A stretch of DNA of 29,227 bases from Phocaeicola_A sp963625535 (GTDB lineage Bacteria > Bacteroidota > Bacteroidia > Bacteroidales > Bacteroidaceae), in the NCBI GenBank assembly GCA_963625535.1, contig CAVFUK010000023.1, positions 1-29,227 of the forward strand. Reading direction: 5' to 3'. Positions 1-8,016 of the stretch are shown one piece after another (positions within the stretch are counted from its first letter, which is position 1; every line of letters begins with the position of its first letter). The notes beneath the pieces are model-generated. The model was not told where the DNA came from, made no database searches, and saw only the letters and a program-made list of their open reading frames with translations. Made by a program: the position numbers and the translations under genes.

Positions 1-51
1 GCCCGTCCGCGCCGATGGTACTGCGCAAGTGGGAGAGTAGGTCGCTGCCGT
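1..51 (+). rRNA. rrf: 5S ribosomal RNA, 3' end only
   Basis: The first 51 bases carry the conserved 3' half of bacterial 5S rRNA: the core CGCCGATGGTACTGC followed by GTGGGAGAGTAGGTCGC. The 5' part lies outside the window. An intrinsic terminator follows at 71-100, as expected at the end of a 16S-23S-5S operon read on the plus strand. The exact 3' end (about 51) is estimated from where the conserved stem closes before the T-run. Confidence 0.88.
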
Positions 52-70
52 TTTAATCAATGAGAGATTG

Positions 71-100
71 CCCCGAAGGTCACAAACCTCCGGGGCTTCT
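71..100 (+). terminator. Intrinsic terminator of the rRNA operon
   Basis: CCCCGAAGGT (71-80) pairs with ACCTCCGGGG (86-95) with one mismatch across a 5-nt loop, followed by CTTCTTCGTTT. It lies just after the 5S gene and 32 nt before the next start codon. Confidence 0.8.
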
Positions 101-131
101 TCGTTTATCAATCACTAAAAGACAACTGAAG

Positions 132-1208
132 ATGAATAAGAACAGACTTAGAACTTACTGCGTGACGGCAGCGATGACGGCCTTGTTGGGCCTCGCTCCG
201 CAAGGACTTAACGGACAGAACCTGCAAAAGGGTGACTACGGAATACTCTATTGCCACATGAGCGGGCGGGGAGAGTGGACAGCCTACGCACTGAGTCGCG
301 ACGGATTCCACTATCACGATCTGATAGGGGGCGAACCAGTGATCAACACCGCTGAGCATGCGGCTATAGAGGGTGGTATGCGCGACGCGTACGTCTGCCG
401 CAAGCACGATGGCAAAGGCTACCTGATGGTGACCACGGACATGTGTGTGGCAAAAAGCCACAAGTGGTTCAACTATGGCATCAACCTGTTGCGCAGTGAC
501 GACCTCATCCATTGGGAATCCGTGACCTTCGACTTTCGTAAAGGCGCGGAGATATTCTCCGACAAAGATGCCGAGGACCCCTACAAGGACTATTCCACCA
601 TCTGCCGTGTGTGGGCTCCGCAGATATTCTGGAACCCAGATTACCAATGGGCGAACGGCAAGCAGGGCGGTTACATGATCTACTATTCTCTATGGAACCC
701 CGAAGCGGGGGAGAAGTACGACCGCATCTATTACTCGTATGCCGACGAATCGTTCACTACGCTGACTAAACCGCGTCTGCTGTTCGACTGGGGCTATGCC
801 ACCATCGACACGGACATCAACTACCTGCCGAGCGACGGACTCTACCACTTGATGGTGAAGAAAGAGGGAGGCAAGCCAGGCCTCTTCACCTCCACCGCCC
901 CCTCGTTGCACGGACCGTGGAGTATGCCGGTGGAGGACGACTACATCGACTTCGAAGGCCGGAAGAAGTGCGAGGGTGTGTCAGCCTTTCAGCTGCCGGG
1001 CGAAGAAGGATGGTGCATCGGATACATCGAGTATTCGTCGCATCCGAAACACTATCGCATCTGCCGCGCTGACAAATATATGAGGAATTTCCATTCGCCC
1101 GTGGATATAGAAGGGGTAGAAGCTCCCCAACACGGCTCCTTCATGCGGCTCACAAAGAAGGAATATAAACGCCTGGAGCGCTGGTCGAAAAATTACAAGA
1201 AGGAGTGA
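132..1208 (+). CDS. Secreted GH43-like glycoside hydrolase
   Basis: 358-residue protein, probably a periplasmic or surface glycoside hydrolase of the five-bladed beta-propeller type (GH43 clan), acting on arabinose- or xylose-containing glycans. Residues 1-28 look like a signal peptide. Blade motifs visible are GGMRDAYV (Asp85), WAPQIFW (161-167), an Asp-Thr-Asp at 226-228 and CEGVSAF with Glu281; these are candidates for base, pKa modulator and acid, but they are assigned by pattern only. The frame stays open upstream to 60, but that part runs through the 5S terminator, and Met at 132 begins the signal peptide, so 132 is chosen. There is no SusC/SusD pair or sensor nearby, so it is not in an obvious polysaccharide utilisation locus. 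No promoter is visible in the 32 nt between the rRNA terminator and the start. The subfamily and substrate cannot be told from here. Confidence 0.75.
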   Translation: MNKNRLRTYCVTAAMTALLGLAPQGLNGQNLQKGDYGILYCHMSGRGEWTAYALSRDGFHYHDLIGGEPVINTAEHAAIEGGMRDAYVCRKHDGKGYLMVTTDMCVAKSHKWFNYGINLLRSDDLIHWESVTFDFRKGAEIFSDKDAEDPYKDYSTICRVWAPQIFWNPDYQWANGKQGGYMIYYSLWNPEAGEKYDRIYYSYADESFTTLTKPRLLFDWGYATIDTDINYLPSDGLYHLMVKKEGGKPGLFTSTAPSLHGPWSMPVEDDYIDFEGRKKCEGVSAFQLPGEEGWCIGYIEYSSHPKHYRICRADKYMRNFHSPVDIEGVEAPQHGSFMRLTKKEYKRLERWSKNYKKE

Positions 1209-1243
1209 TTCATTATAGAAGGGGTACACCTCTAAAGAAAGTG

Positions 1244-1300
1244 GGGCTGCTGACTTTAATCCCGAACATCCGATTCGCTGGGAGGTAAGGTCGGCAGTCC
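1244..1300 (+). other. Long RNA hairpin after the GH43-like gene (possible terminator)
   Basis: Bases 1244-1258 pair with 1286-1300 over 15 positions with no mismatch if G-U pairs are allowed (1246/1298, 1251/1293, 1255/1289). An inner stem pairs 1260-1266 with 1274-1283 around the loop CATCCGA. The G-U pairs would be A-C mismatches in the opposite transcript, so the structure favours plus-strand RNA. It sits between the convergent ends of the GH43-like gene and folK. The following sequence is only weakly U-rich, so 3' processing or stability is as likely as termination. Confidence 0.6.
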
Positions 1301-1337
1301 TTCATATTAACAAGATATGAGTAAAGTGAAACACAGC

Positions 1338-1718
1338 CTATGTGGAGAGCTCAGCCATTCCCTCGATGACGTATTCCCGTTCCAAGTCTTCGGGTTTCAG
1401 AACTTTGCTGCCATATTGCAACAAGTCAATGTCGATGTAGATACGTTCGTTGGGCTTGTCCTTCGGAGGGTTGGCGCAAGCTATTTCAATCTCTTTGAGT
1501 AATCGGGTGACCTCTGTCTGCGTCAGTGAAGTGTGCAACACTGCCGTTTGGTTGATGAAGAGGCTGGGGTTGCTCAACCCGATGGGGCTTGTATGCAGTG
1601 GGGTTGAGAACTGTATGTTGGGGAAGTGGCTACGCAACAACACCGATGCCTCGGACAGGTGTCGCGAGGCATCGGTGTTGGAGCCAAGAGCGATGATGCA
1701 GCGTTCTTCCCCTTGCAT
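1338..1718 (-). CDS. folK: 6-hydroxymethyl-7,8-dihydropterin pyrophosphokinase, short form
   Basis: 126-residue HPPK, which transfers pyrophosphate from ATP to 6-hydroxymethyl-dihydropterin in folate synthesis in the cytoplasm. Evidence: the N-terminal ALGSN motif (10-14); HTSPIG (42-47), matching the family YxTxPxG substrate loop; FIN (54-56); and RIYIDIDLL, where Asp96 and Asp98 match the two Mg2+-binding aspartates of E. coli HPPK (Asp95/Asp97). The usual GPR just before them is replaced by an NER stretch. The protein is about 30 residues shorter than the usual 155-165 and lacks the C-terminal strand-helix segment. It is the last gene of the sppA-lpxK-punA-thiL-folK run, starting 20 bp after the thiL stop. 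The family call is good; full activity is likely but not proven. Confidence 0.82.
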   Translation of the reverse strand: MQGEERCIIALGSNTDASRHLSEASVLLRSHFPNIQFSTPLHTSPIGLSNPSLFINQTAVLHTSLTQTEVTRLLKEIEIACANPPKDKPNERIYIDIDLLQYGSKVLKPEDLEREYVIEGMAELST

Positions 1719-1738
1719 AGCGGTATATTGTTGTTCTT

Positions 1739-2773
1739 TTATTGCAAAGGATTCCAGCCTTGGGCTTTCAATTCAAACTCCTGGCCGTCGCGGGTGATGA
1801 GGGCTTTGCCCAATTCCGGCTTGGTGATGTGGCCGATGATGCGGATGCCTTCTATCTCGGCTATGCGCTCATGGTCCGCCAAGGGGACGGTAAAGAGGAG
1901 CTCGTAGTCCTCGCCGCCATTGAGGGCGCAGGTGCTCACGTTCATGTTCAGTTCCTCGGCCATCACGGCGGTCTGGTAGTCGAGCGGGATGCGCTCCTCG
2001 TACACGCGGCAGCCCACTTTGCTCTGGCTGCAGATGTGGAGCAACTCCGACGAGAGTCCGTCCGAGATGTCCATCATGGCCGTCGGCTTGATGCCTGCCT
2101 TGCGCAGTTTCTCGATGATGTCGCCACGTGCCTCGGGTTTCAGTTGCCGCTCCAGCAGGTATTCCTTGCCGCTGAAGTCGGGGTTCACCTCTTTCTCTCC
2201 TTGGAACACGGTCTTCTCACGTTCCAGCAGTTGCAGTCCCATGTAGGCTGCTCCCAAGTCGCCCGACACGCAGATGAGGTCGGTGTCGTGTGCGCCGTTG
2301 CGGTACACTATCTGGTCCTTGTCCGCCTCGCCTATGCAGGTGATGCTGATGGCAAGTCCCGTGAGTGACGAGGTGGTGTCGCCGCCGACGATGTCCACAT
2401 GGTGCGCTTCGCAGGCCAGTCTGAGCCCGGCGTAGAACTCCTCCATATCTTCTATGCAGAAACGCTTCGAGAGGGCGAGCGACACAGTCATCTGCCGGGG
2501 TGTGCCGTTCATGGCGTAAATGTCGGAGATGTTCACCATGGCCGACTTATATCCTAAGTGTTTCAGGGGTGTGTAGACCAAATCGAAATGTACGCCCTCC
2601 ATCAGCATGTCGGTCGTCACCAGCACCTCCTTGTCGGGGTAGTGGAGCACGGCGCAGTCGTCGCCCACACCGTAGCGGGTCGATTCATTCTTCATCTCCA
2701 TGCCTTGGGTGAGGTGCTTTATCAGACCGAACTCACCCAACGTGGCTATCTCAGTTCTTTTGTTTTCTTGCAT
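1739..2773 (-). CDS. thiL: Thiamine-monophosphate kinase
   Basis: 344-residue ThiL, which phosphorylates thiamine monophosphate to the active cofactor thiamine diphosphate with ATP. It belongs to the PurM/ThiL/SelD ATP-binding fold. Visible motifs are YGVGDDCAV near residue 35, VTTDMLMEGVHFD near 52 (substrate and Mg binding), a NISDIYAMNG segment near 80 (family N-DLAAMGA), VGGDTTSS near 130 and MMDISDGLSSEL near 218. Length fits the family (about 320-350). It starts 3 bp after the punA stop, so the two are very probably co-translated. No other thiamine gene is in the window. Confidence 0.93.
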   Translation of the reverse strand: MQENKRTEIATLGEFGLIKHLTQGMEMKNESTRYGVGDDCAVLHYPDKEVLVTTDMLMEGVHFDLVYTPLKHLGYKSAMVNISDIYAMNGTPRQMTVSLALSKRFCIEDMEEFYAGLRLACEAHHVDIVGGDTTSSLTGLAISITCIGEADKDQIVYRNGAHDTDLICVSGDLGAAYMGLQLLEREKTVFQGEKEVNPDFSGKEYLLERQLKPEARGDIIEKLRKAGIKPTAMMDISDGLSSELLHICSQSKVGCRVYEERIPLDYQTAVMAEELNMNVSTCALNGGEDYELLFTVPLADHERIAEIEGIRIIGHITKPELGKALITRDGQEFELKAQGWNPLQ

Positions 2774-2776
2774 CTA

Positions 2777-3586
2777 TCAATGTCTGTTTATGAGTTCGCG
2801 CATGATGGCGGTCATCCGGGGCTGTGCCTGGTCAGCTGCCTGCTGCACTTCCTCATGAGTTATTTCCATAATCTTGCCTTCCACACCCAGGTCGGTGATG
2901 ACCGAGATGCCGAACACGCGCATGCCGCAATGTCTGGCTACGATCACTTCCGGGATGGTGGACATGCCCACAGCGTCGGCACCGAAGGTGCGGAACATGC
3001 GATACTCCGCCGGTGTCTCGTAGGTGGGGCCTTGCGTGCCGAGGTAGACACCCTCTTGCACGGTGAAGCCCTTTTCGGCGGCTATCTCCTTGGCCTTAGC
3101 TATCAACTCCTTGTCGTATGCCTCGCTCATGTCCGGGAAACGTGGTCCGTAGGGGATGTTCTTGCCACGTAGCGGATGCTCGGGGAAGAAGTTGATGTGG
3201 TCGGTGATGATCATCAGGTCGCCGATGGAGAACTGTGGGTTGGTGCCACCGGCGGCGTTGGAGACGAAGAGGGTGGTGATGCCCAGCTCGCGCATCACCC
3301 GGATGGGGAAGGTCACCTCCTTCATGGAGTAGCCTTCGTAGAAGTGGAAGCGTCCCTGCATGGCAAGGATGTCCTTGTTCCCCAGTTTCCCGAACAGCAG
3401 TTTCCCGCTGTGTCCCTCTACCGTGGAGACGGGGAAGTTGGGTATTTCCTGGTAAGGAATCTCATATCTGTCGGTAATCTCACTAGCCAGACTACCCAGC
3501 CCTGTACCCAGAATGATGGCAGTCTTAGGACTGCTTTGCATTCTGCTTTTGATGTAGGACGTTGTCTCTTGAATTTGTTCTAACAT
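2777..3586 (-). CDS. punA: Purine-nucleoside phosphorylase (trimeric type)
   Basis: 269-residue phosphorylase that splits inosine or guanosine with phosphate to free base and ribose-1-phosphate, in cytoplasmic purine salvage. Family signatures are ILGTGLGSLA near residue 25 (phosphate loop), a MQGRFHFYEG segment near 75 with the conserved His, SNAAGGTNP near 109, and a MSTIPEVIVARHCG segment near 208. The size and these motifs fit the low-molecular-mass PNP class rather than hexameric DeoD. The start at 3586 lies 62 nt inside the 3' end of lpxK in another frame. A later Met (residue 16, at 3541) would shorten the overlap but drop N-terminal sequence that I recall as conserved, so 3586 is kept. 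Confidence 0.92.
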   Translation of the reverse strand: MLEQIQETTSYIKSRMQSSPKTAIILGTGLGSLASEITDRYEIPYQEIPNFPVSTVEGHSGKLLFGKLGNKDILAMQGRFHFYEGYSMKEVTFPIRVMRELGITTLFVSNAAGGTNPQFSIGDLMIITDHINFFPEHPLRGKNIPYGPRFPDMSEAYDKELIAKAKEIAAEKGFTVQEGVYLGTQGPTYETPAEYRMFRTFGADAVGMSTIPEVIVARHCGMRVFGISVITDLGVEGKIMEITHEEVQQAADQAQPRMTAIMRELINRH

Positions 3587-4646
3587 ATTTCACTATATCA
3601 TTCATAAGTTCTTTCTCACCATCCAACAAGAACTTCACTTTGATGGGGAGGGCATAGAGGCGACTCTTGAAGGCGTCGTCGAACGCGAGGTCCCGCATGC
3701 GCGCGGCATCCTTTTCGGTGGTGATGACGATACGTTTCTCTGGGTCCAACCGATTGAACGCAGTCTGCATCTGCTTCACATCCTTCTTCGAGAAGTCGTG
3801 ATGGTCGTCGAAGTGGAGGGTGTTGAAACGCTCGCTGTAGCTGTGAATCTTCTCCTCGATTGGACGTGGCGAGGCGATGCCCGTGATGAGCAAGATGTTC
3901 GGGTTATCGCGCAGGGTTTCCAATGGCAACGGCGCACCGTCGGCGAAGACCGGCTGCAGGTCGTCATACTCCATCGTGGAGAAGAAGAGCTTCTGGAACG
4001 GATAGAGGCTGAGGTTCTTCGAGATGATGCGATAGTCCATCGGCTTCAGGTCGACAGGACATTTCGTCACTATCACGATGTTCGCGCGGTCTTTCGCCTT
4101 GATTGGCTCGCGCAACATTCCCGCAGGCATCAGCGCGTCTTCGTTGAACGGTCTGTTGTAGTTGCACAACAGAATGTTGATGCTCGGTCGCACGTAGCGA
4201 TGCTGGAAGGCATCGTCGAGCAGTATCAGGTCCAGATCGGGTGCCACACTCGCGCGGCTCAACTCTTCGATGCCACGGCAACGGTCTTTGTCCACCGCCA
4301 CATAGCAGTCGGGGAACTTGTGCTTTATCTGCCAGGGCTCGTCGCCAAGCGTCTTGGCCGATGTCTTGTCTGTGGCAAGAACGAATCCCTGCGATTTGCG
4401 CTTGTATCCGCGGCTCAGTACGGCCACCTTGAATTCCTCCTGCAGTTTGCGTACGAGGAATTCCGTGTGAGGTGTCTTTCCGGTGCCGCCCACAGTGATG
4501 TTGCCGATGGAGATAACCGGTATGTCATAGGACTTCGACTGAAGCAAGCCTATGTCGAACAAGTGGTTGCGAAGCGCCACCCCGATGCCGTAGAGCATCG
4601 AGAAGGGGTAGAGCCACTTGTTGATTTGCGGGTGTGTGTTGTTCAT
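3525..4646 (-). CDS. lpxK: Tetraacyldisaccharide 4'-kinase (lipid A synthesis)
   Basis: 373-residue inner-membrane kinase that phosphorylates the 4' position of the tetraacyldisaccharide in lipid A synthesis. Residues 13-32 form the hydrophobic N-terminal membrane segment. The P-loop GGTGKT is at 53-58, and the family motif LLDDAFQHR is near residue 140. TTEKDAARM near 322 is also typical of LpxK. It lies 24 bp behind sppA and its last 62 nt overlap punA in a different frame. Bacteroides lipid A is often finally 4'-dephosphorylated by LpxF, but LpxK is still needed in the pathway. Confidence 0.93.
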   Translation of the reverse strand: MNNTHPQINKWLYPFSMLYGIGVALRNHLFDIGLLQSKSYDIPVISIGNITVGGTGKTPHTEFLVRKLQEEFKVAVLSRGYKRKSQGFVLATDKTSAKTLGDEPWQIKHKFPDCYVAVDKDRCRGIEELSRASVAPDLDLILLDDAFQHRYVRPSINILLCNYNRPFNEDALMPAGMLREPIKAKDRANIVIVTKCPVDLKPMDYRIISKNLSLYPFQKLFFSTMEYDDLQPVFADGAPLPLETLRDNPNILLITGIASPRPIEEKIHSYSERFNTLHFDDHHDFSKKDVKQMQTAFNRLDPEKRIVITTEKDAARMRDLAFDDAFKSRLYALPIKVKFLLDGEKELMNDIVKYVRTNSRDNVLHQKQNAKQS

Positions 4647-4670
4647 TGGTTGTTGATAAAGATATGTGTG

Positions 4671-6431
4671 CTAGATATTTAAATTCAGTTCGAACGGAAG
4701 GCGGGCTTGCACCTTATCCTTCTTGTCGAGGTTCTTGAGGAAGTCCAGGCAAGGATAGAGCTCCGGCAGGTTGTCGCGGAACATGCTCTTGATGTAGTCG
4801 TCCTTCCCGTCGTTGAGGAACTTGTCCAGCATGTCCTCTTTCTCCGGATAGTCCACCAGGTAGAAGTCGTCGATGCCAGCCTCCACGGCAGCTGTCGCGA
4901 TGGCGGTGTCGATGCCTCCGAGTTCGTCCACCAGTCCCAGCTTCTGTGCTGTCTCGCCGGTCCATACGCGGCCTTCGGCTATGCTCTTGATGGAGTCGGT
5001 GCTCAGACCTCTGCCGTCGGCGCAACGGGAAACGAACAGTTCGTATCCTTGGTTCACGCTCCTCTGTATGTGTGCGCTCTCTTCATCGTTGAAAGAGCGG
5101 TAGTAGCTGTCCGATGCGGCGAACTTGTTGGTCTTCACCACGTCCACATGCAGGCCGAGCTTCTCGTTCATCACCTTCTCCACACTAGGAATCATTCCGA
5201 ATATGCCTATCGAGCCGGTCAGCGTAGTGGGCTCGGCGATAATCTTGGTGGCGGCGCACGAGATGTAGTAACCGCCGGACGCGGCATAGTCGCCCATGGA
5301 TACGATTACCGGTTTCTTCTCTTTCAGTCGTTTTACTTCGTTCCAGATTTGTTCCGAACCGAAGGAGCTTCCGCCCGGTGAGTTCACGCGGAGCACCACG
5401 GCCTTTATGTCATCGTCGTCGGCCAGCTCGCGCAGTGTGCGGCTCATCTCGCGTGAGTCGATGCCTTGCGACGCAGCGCCGTCAATCTCGCCTTCAGCAT
5501 AGTAGATGGCGATGCCGTTTTCCGCGTCGTTATCCTCTTCAACGGGGATGTTTATCATGTCTGTAAGGCTGAGCAGATTCAAGTCGTCGTCCTCTTTCAC
5601 TCCGGCGTATGACTTCAGCACCTCCTTCACGTCGTTCTGATAGATGAGCGTGTCCGCCATGCCCACTTTCACAAACTCGGCGCCTTCCTCCATTGCAATG
5701 TAACGGTCGGCATAGCTGTTGAGCGAGTCGGCGCTGATCTTGCGCGACTTCACCACGGCATCCACCATGTTGCCCCAAACGGACTGCAGGTGGGCGGTTA
5801 TCTGCTCGCGGTTGGCGTCGCTCATGTGGCTCACGAGAAACGGCTCCACGGCAGCCTTGTAGGTGCCCACCTTGAATACCTGAAACTCAACGCCCACTTT
5901 GTCGAGCAAATCCTTGTAGTACATCGTCTCGGAGGAGAGTCCCAGCCAGTCGATGCAACCGATGGGGTTGAGCATCACTTTGTTCGCCAAGCTGCAGAGG
6001 TAGTAGCAACCCTGGGTGTAGTTGTCGCTATAGGCCAGGATGAACTTCTCTTCCTTGAAGTCGAGCAGCGCGTCGCGTATCTCCTGCAGTGTGGCAGGCT
6101 CGGCTTTCAGTTTGCCTGCACGCAGGTAGATGCCTTTTATCTTTGGATTGTGCTTCGCTTCGTCTATAGCCGCCAAAATCTCCTTCAGACCCAAGGCGGA
6201 GTTCTTCCGACCCATGATTATGCTCATCGGGCTTTCCTCCGGAATCTGCTCGTGGATGGTACCCTTGAGGTCGAGCACCATGATGGAATTGTCCTTCACT
6301 TCGGTCTCCTGTGGACCTGATGCCACCGCTACCAGCGATGCCACGACAATAATTCCAATGACGAGGCAGATGCCTCCTGTAACAATCAAGCCAGTGATGG
6401 TGGCCAGCGTGTACTTAACGAAATCTTTCAT
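4671..6431 (-). CDS. sppA: Signal peptide peptidase SppA, 67-kDa type
   Basis: 586-residue membrane protease that degrades cleaved signal peptides. Residues 10-37 form one N-terminal membrane segment. Two tandem S49 domains follow: the first carries the general base Lys192 in KVGTYKAAVEPF, and the second the nucleophile Ser385 in GDYAASGGYY, the same Lys/Ser dyad layout as E. coli SppA. NSPGGSSFGSE precedes the serine. The frame remains open upstream to 6554, but that end lies on a TACCTTTG promoter box (6552-6559), and MKDFVKY at 6431 gives the normal N-terminus. It is the first gene of the five-gene operon ending with folK. Confidence 0.93.
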   Translation of the reverse strand: MKDFVKYTLATITGLIVTGGICLVIGIIVVASLVAVASGPQETEVKDNSIMVLDLKGTIHEQIPEESPMSIIMGRKNSALGLKEILAAIDEAKHNPKIKGIYLRAGKLKAEPATLQEIRDALLDFKEEKFILAYSDNYTQGCYYLCSLANKVMLNPIGCIDWLGLSSETMYYKDLLDKVGVEFQVFKVGTYKAAVEPFLVSHMSDANREQITAHLQSVWGNMVDAVVKSRKISADSLNSYADRYIAMEEGAEFVKVGMADTLIYQNDVKEVLKSYAGVKEDDDLNLLSLTDMINIPVEEDNDAENGIAIYYAEGEIDGAASQGIDSREMSRTLRELADDDDIKAVVLRVNSPGGSSFGSEQIWNEVKRLKEKKPVIVSMGDYAASGGYYISCAATKIIAEPTTLTGSIGIFGMIPSVEKVMNEKLGLHVDVVKTNKFAASDSYYRSFNDEESAHIQRSVNQGYELFVSRCADGRGLSTDSIKSIAEGRVWTGETAQKLGLVDELGGIDTAIATAAVEAGIDDFYLVDYPEKEDMLDKFLNDGKDDYIKSMFRDNLPELYPCLDFLKNLDKKDKVQARLPFELNLNI

Positions 6432-6551
6432 ACGGATAGTTGTTTGTTGTTTATATATTACTTTACAATTCTCGTCGGCCTGCCAGGCTGCTTGCTTGCG
6501 CCATCTGCCGACTAAAATGTGCCGTAATATTGATTGTATAAATGTTTTCAA

Positions 6552-6585
6552 CAAAGGTAGTACTTATTTTTGAGTTATGGGACAA
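6552..6585 (-). promoter_or_regulatory. Promoter of the sppA operon
   Basis: On the minus strand TACCTTTG (6559-6552) matches the Bacteroides -7 consensus TAnnTTTG exactly. A TTG lies 23 nt upstream (6585-6583), slightly farther than the usual 19-21. Transcription would start near 6545, giving a leader of about 115 nt before sppA. Confidence 0.65.
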
Positions 6586-6655
6586 CTTTGAGGAAGTTTT
6601 TTACTATTAGGCCAAATAAATTGTAAAAGAGGCCCGTTTTATGAGTCAAATAGTG

Positions 6656-6739
6656 CGGTTTCAGCCGCATGCCGAGTTATTTCCGCCAGATGCCTTGTCG
6701 TTTTGGCCAGATGCCGAGCTATGGATTTCAGAAGCCGAG
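6656..6739 (-). repeat. Four degenerate 21-bp tandem repeats behind the permease stop
   Basis: Read on the minus strand, units at 6739-6719, 6718-6698, 6697-6677 and 6676-6656 share the core CTCGGCATCTGGC or close variants and are exactly 21 bp apart with no spacers. They begin 22 bp after the TGA of the adjoining permease. Read in that gene's frame they encode heptads of the form (A/T)RH(L/A)A(K/E)(T/I). The rest of the 330-bp gap holds the sppA promoter and a small stem (6654-6658 with 6665-6669); I see nothing else in it. Confidence 0.75.
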
Positions 6740-6761
6740 CGGCGGAAACCTTGTCGTGATA

Positions 6762-8009
6762 TCACTCCCCTCGCTTGCTTCGTAGCTGGGTGAGGCGTTG
6801 CAAGGCATGCTTGCGCGACAGCATAATCTGATGGCGATAAACCAGACAAGCGGTGATGAAGTAACAGCCGGCTTGCAGCCACAAGGCTTGGTACTCGAAG
6901 CGGACCTGGTCGAGACTGGCCCCCATGCTGTTGATGCGGATGAATCCGTTGATGCCGAACGTGGAGGGGAAGAGCCAGGAGACGTATTTCCAGAAGGCCG
7001 GCACGGCGGCTCCGGGCCACGAGATGCCGCTGATGAAGAGGAATATCATGGACGTGAATATGAACGCCACCATGCACGACTCGCGGTCGCGTATCAGAAT
7101 GGAGGCGGTTATGGCAAAGAAGATGCAGGCGATGATGTAGGGGATGAGGAACCCGAAGAGGGTGGCGGCATGGGCCAGCTGCAGGAGGTTGAACATGTGC
7201 GGGATAAGGCAGGTCATGTAGGTGCCCATCAGCAGGAACACCATGAAGTAGACCAACGACTTGCCGAGCACGATGCGCAACGTGCCGTGGTAGTGGCGGT
7301 CTATGGGGACAAGGTCGCTGAAACGGTTGTTCTCGCGCGCTGTTCCCACGGACAGGCCGATGCCCAGCAGCAAGGTCTGCTGGATGATGAGCACGATGAC
7401 TCCGGGTATGATGAAGCAGGCAAAACCGTTCTGCGGGTTGAACATGCTCACCTCGGTGTAACGGATAGGCTGGGTGCTCACCTCGTCCTGCCGGTCGGTG
7501 GTGTTGCCCAGTCGGGATATCTTTATCTCTTTGTTCATCTTCAGCGACACGTCCGTGCAGGTGCTCAGGATGGCTTTGTAGTAGAGCAGTCCGCTCATGT
7601 CGCAGAAGATGAGCACGCGCGTCTGTTGCCCACGAGCCAAGTCGCGGTCGAACTCCGCCGGTATGAAGATGATGCCGTAGGCTTTCTGTTGGCGTATCAG
7701 CTCCTTGGCCTCTTCCATGTCCGCGCAGTGCGACGCAATCTCCACATTGGCGCTGCCGTCGGTCAGGCGCAGAAACTCCCGGCTCTGCGCCGAGTTGGCT
7801 TGGTCCACCACCGCCACTGGCACTTCGCGCAAGCCCTCGTTGTTGTAGATGAGGGTGTAGAGCACCGGATAGCCCAGCGGCACGAGGATGAAGAAGATGA
7901 GCACTCCTTGGTCCTTGAATACGTTCCGAAGCTCCTCGAGCCAGATGTGGAAGAGGTCGTGGAACCCTTCTTTTATGATGTGTGAAAGCGAATCGTGTTT
8001 CATCTGCAA
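6762..8009 (-). CDS. ABC-2 type transporter permease (second of pair)
   Basis: 415-residue membrane subunit of an ABC-2 exporter. A hydrophobic helix at about 35-55 is followed by a large periplasmic domain (about 60-205, starting VPVAVVDQANSAQS) and five to six hydrophobic segments between about 208 and 390, the usual plan of the YhhJ/YbhS-like ABC-2 family. FNPQNGFACFIIPG near 200 is the typical entry to the second membrane block. It starts 7 bp after the first permease and is the last gene of the tolC-hlyD operon. No ATP-binding subunit is encoded alongside. The substrate is unknown. The frame is open for 40 further codons after the TGA, across a tandem-repeat array. Confidence 0.85.
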   Translation of the reverse strand: MQMKHDSLSHIIKEGFHDLFHIWLEELRNVFKDQGVLIFFILVPLGYPVLYTLIYNNEGLREVPVAVVDQANSAQSREFLRLTDGSANVEIASHCADMEEAKELIRQQKAYGIIFIPAEFDRDLARGQQTRVLIFCDMSGLLYYKAILSTCTDVSLKMNKEIKISRLGNTTDRQDEVSTQPIRYTEVSMFNPQNGFACFIIPGVIVLIIQQTLLLGIGLSVGTARENNRFSDLVPIDRHYHGTLRIVLGKSLVYFMVFLLMGTYMTCLIPHMFNLLQLAHAATLFGFLIPYIIACIFFAITASILIRDRESCMVAFIFTSMIFLFISGISWPGAAVPAFWKYVSWLFPSTFGINGFIRINSMGASLDQVRFEYQALWLQAGCYFITACLVYRHQIMLSRKHALQRLTQLRSKRGE

Positions 8010-8016
8010 GCCATTT

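Noticed and set aside
6432..6554. Longer N-terminus for SppA
   Set aside because: The upstream codons overlap the TACCTTTG promoter box, and the membrane segment starts properly from 6431.
6798..7985. 395-codon open frame opposite the second ABC permease
   Set aside because: Shadow of the real gene: charged low-complexity translation, no promoter and no family match.
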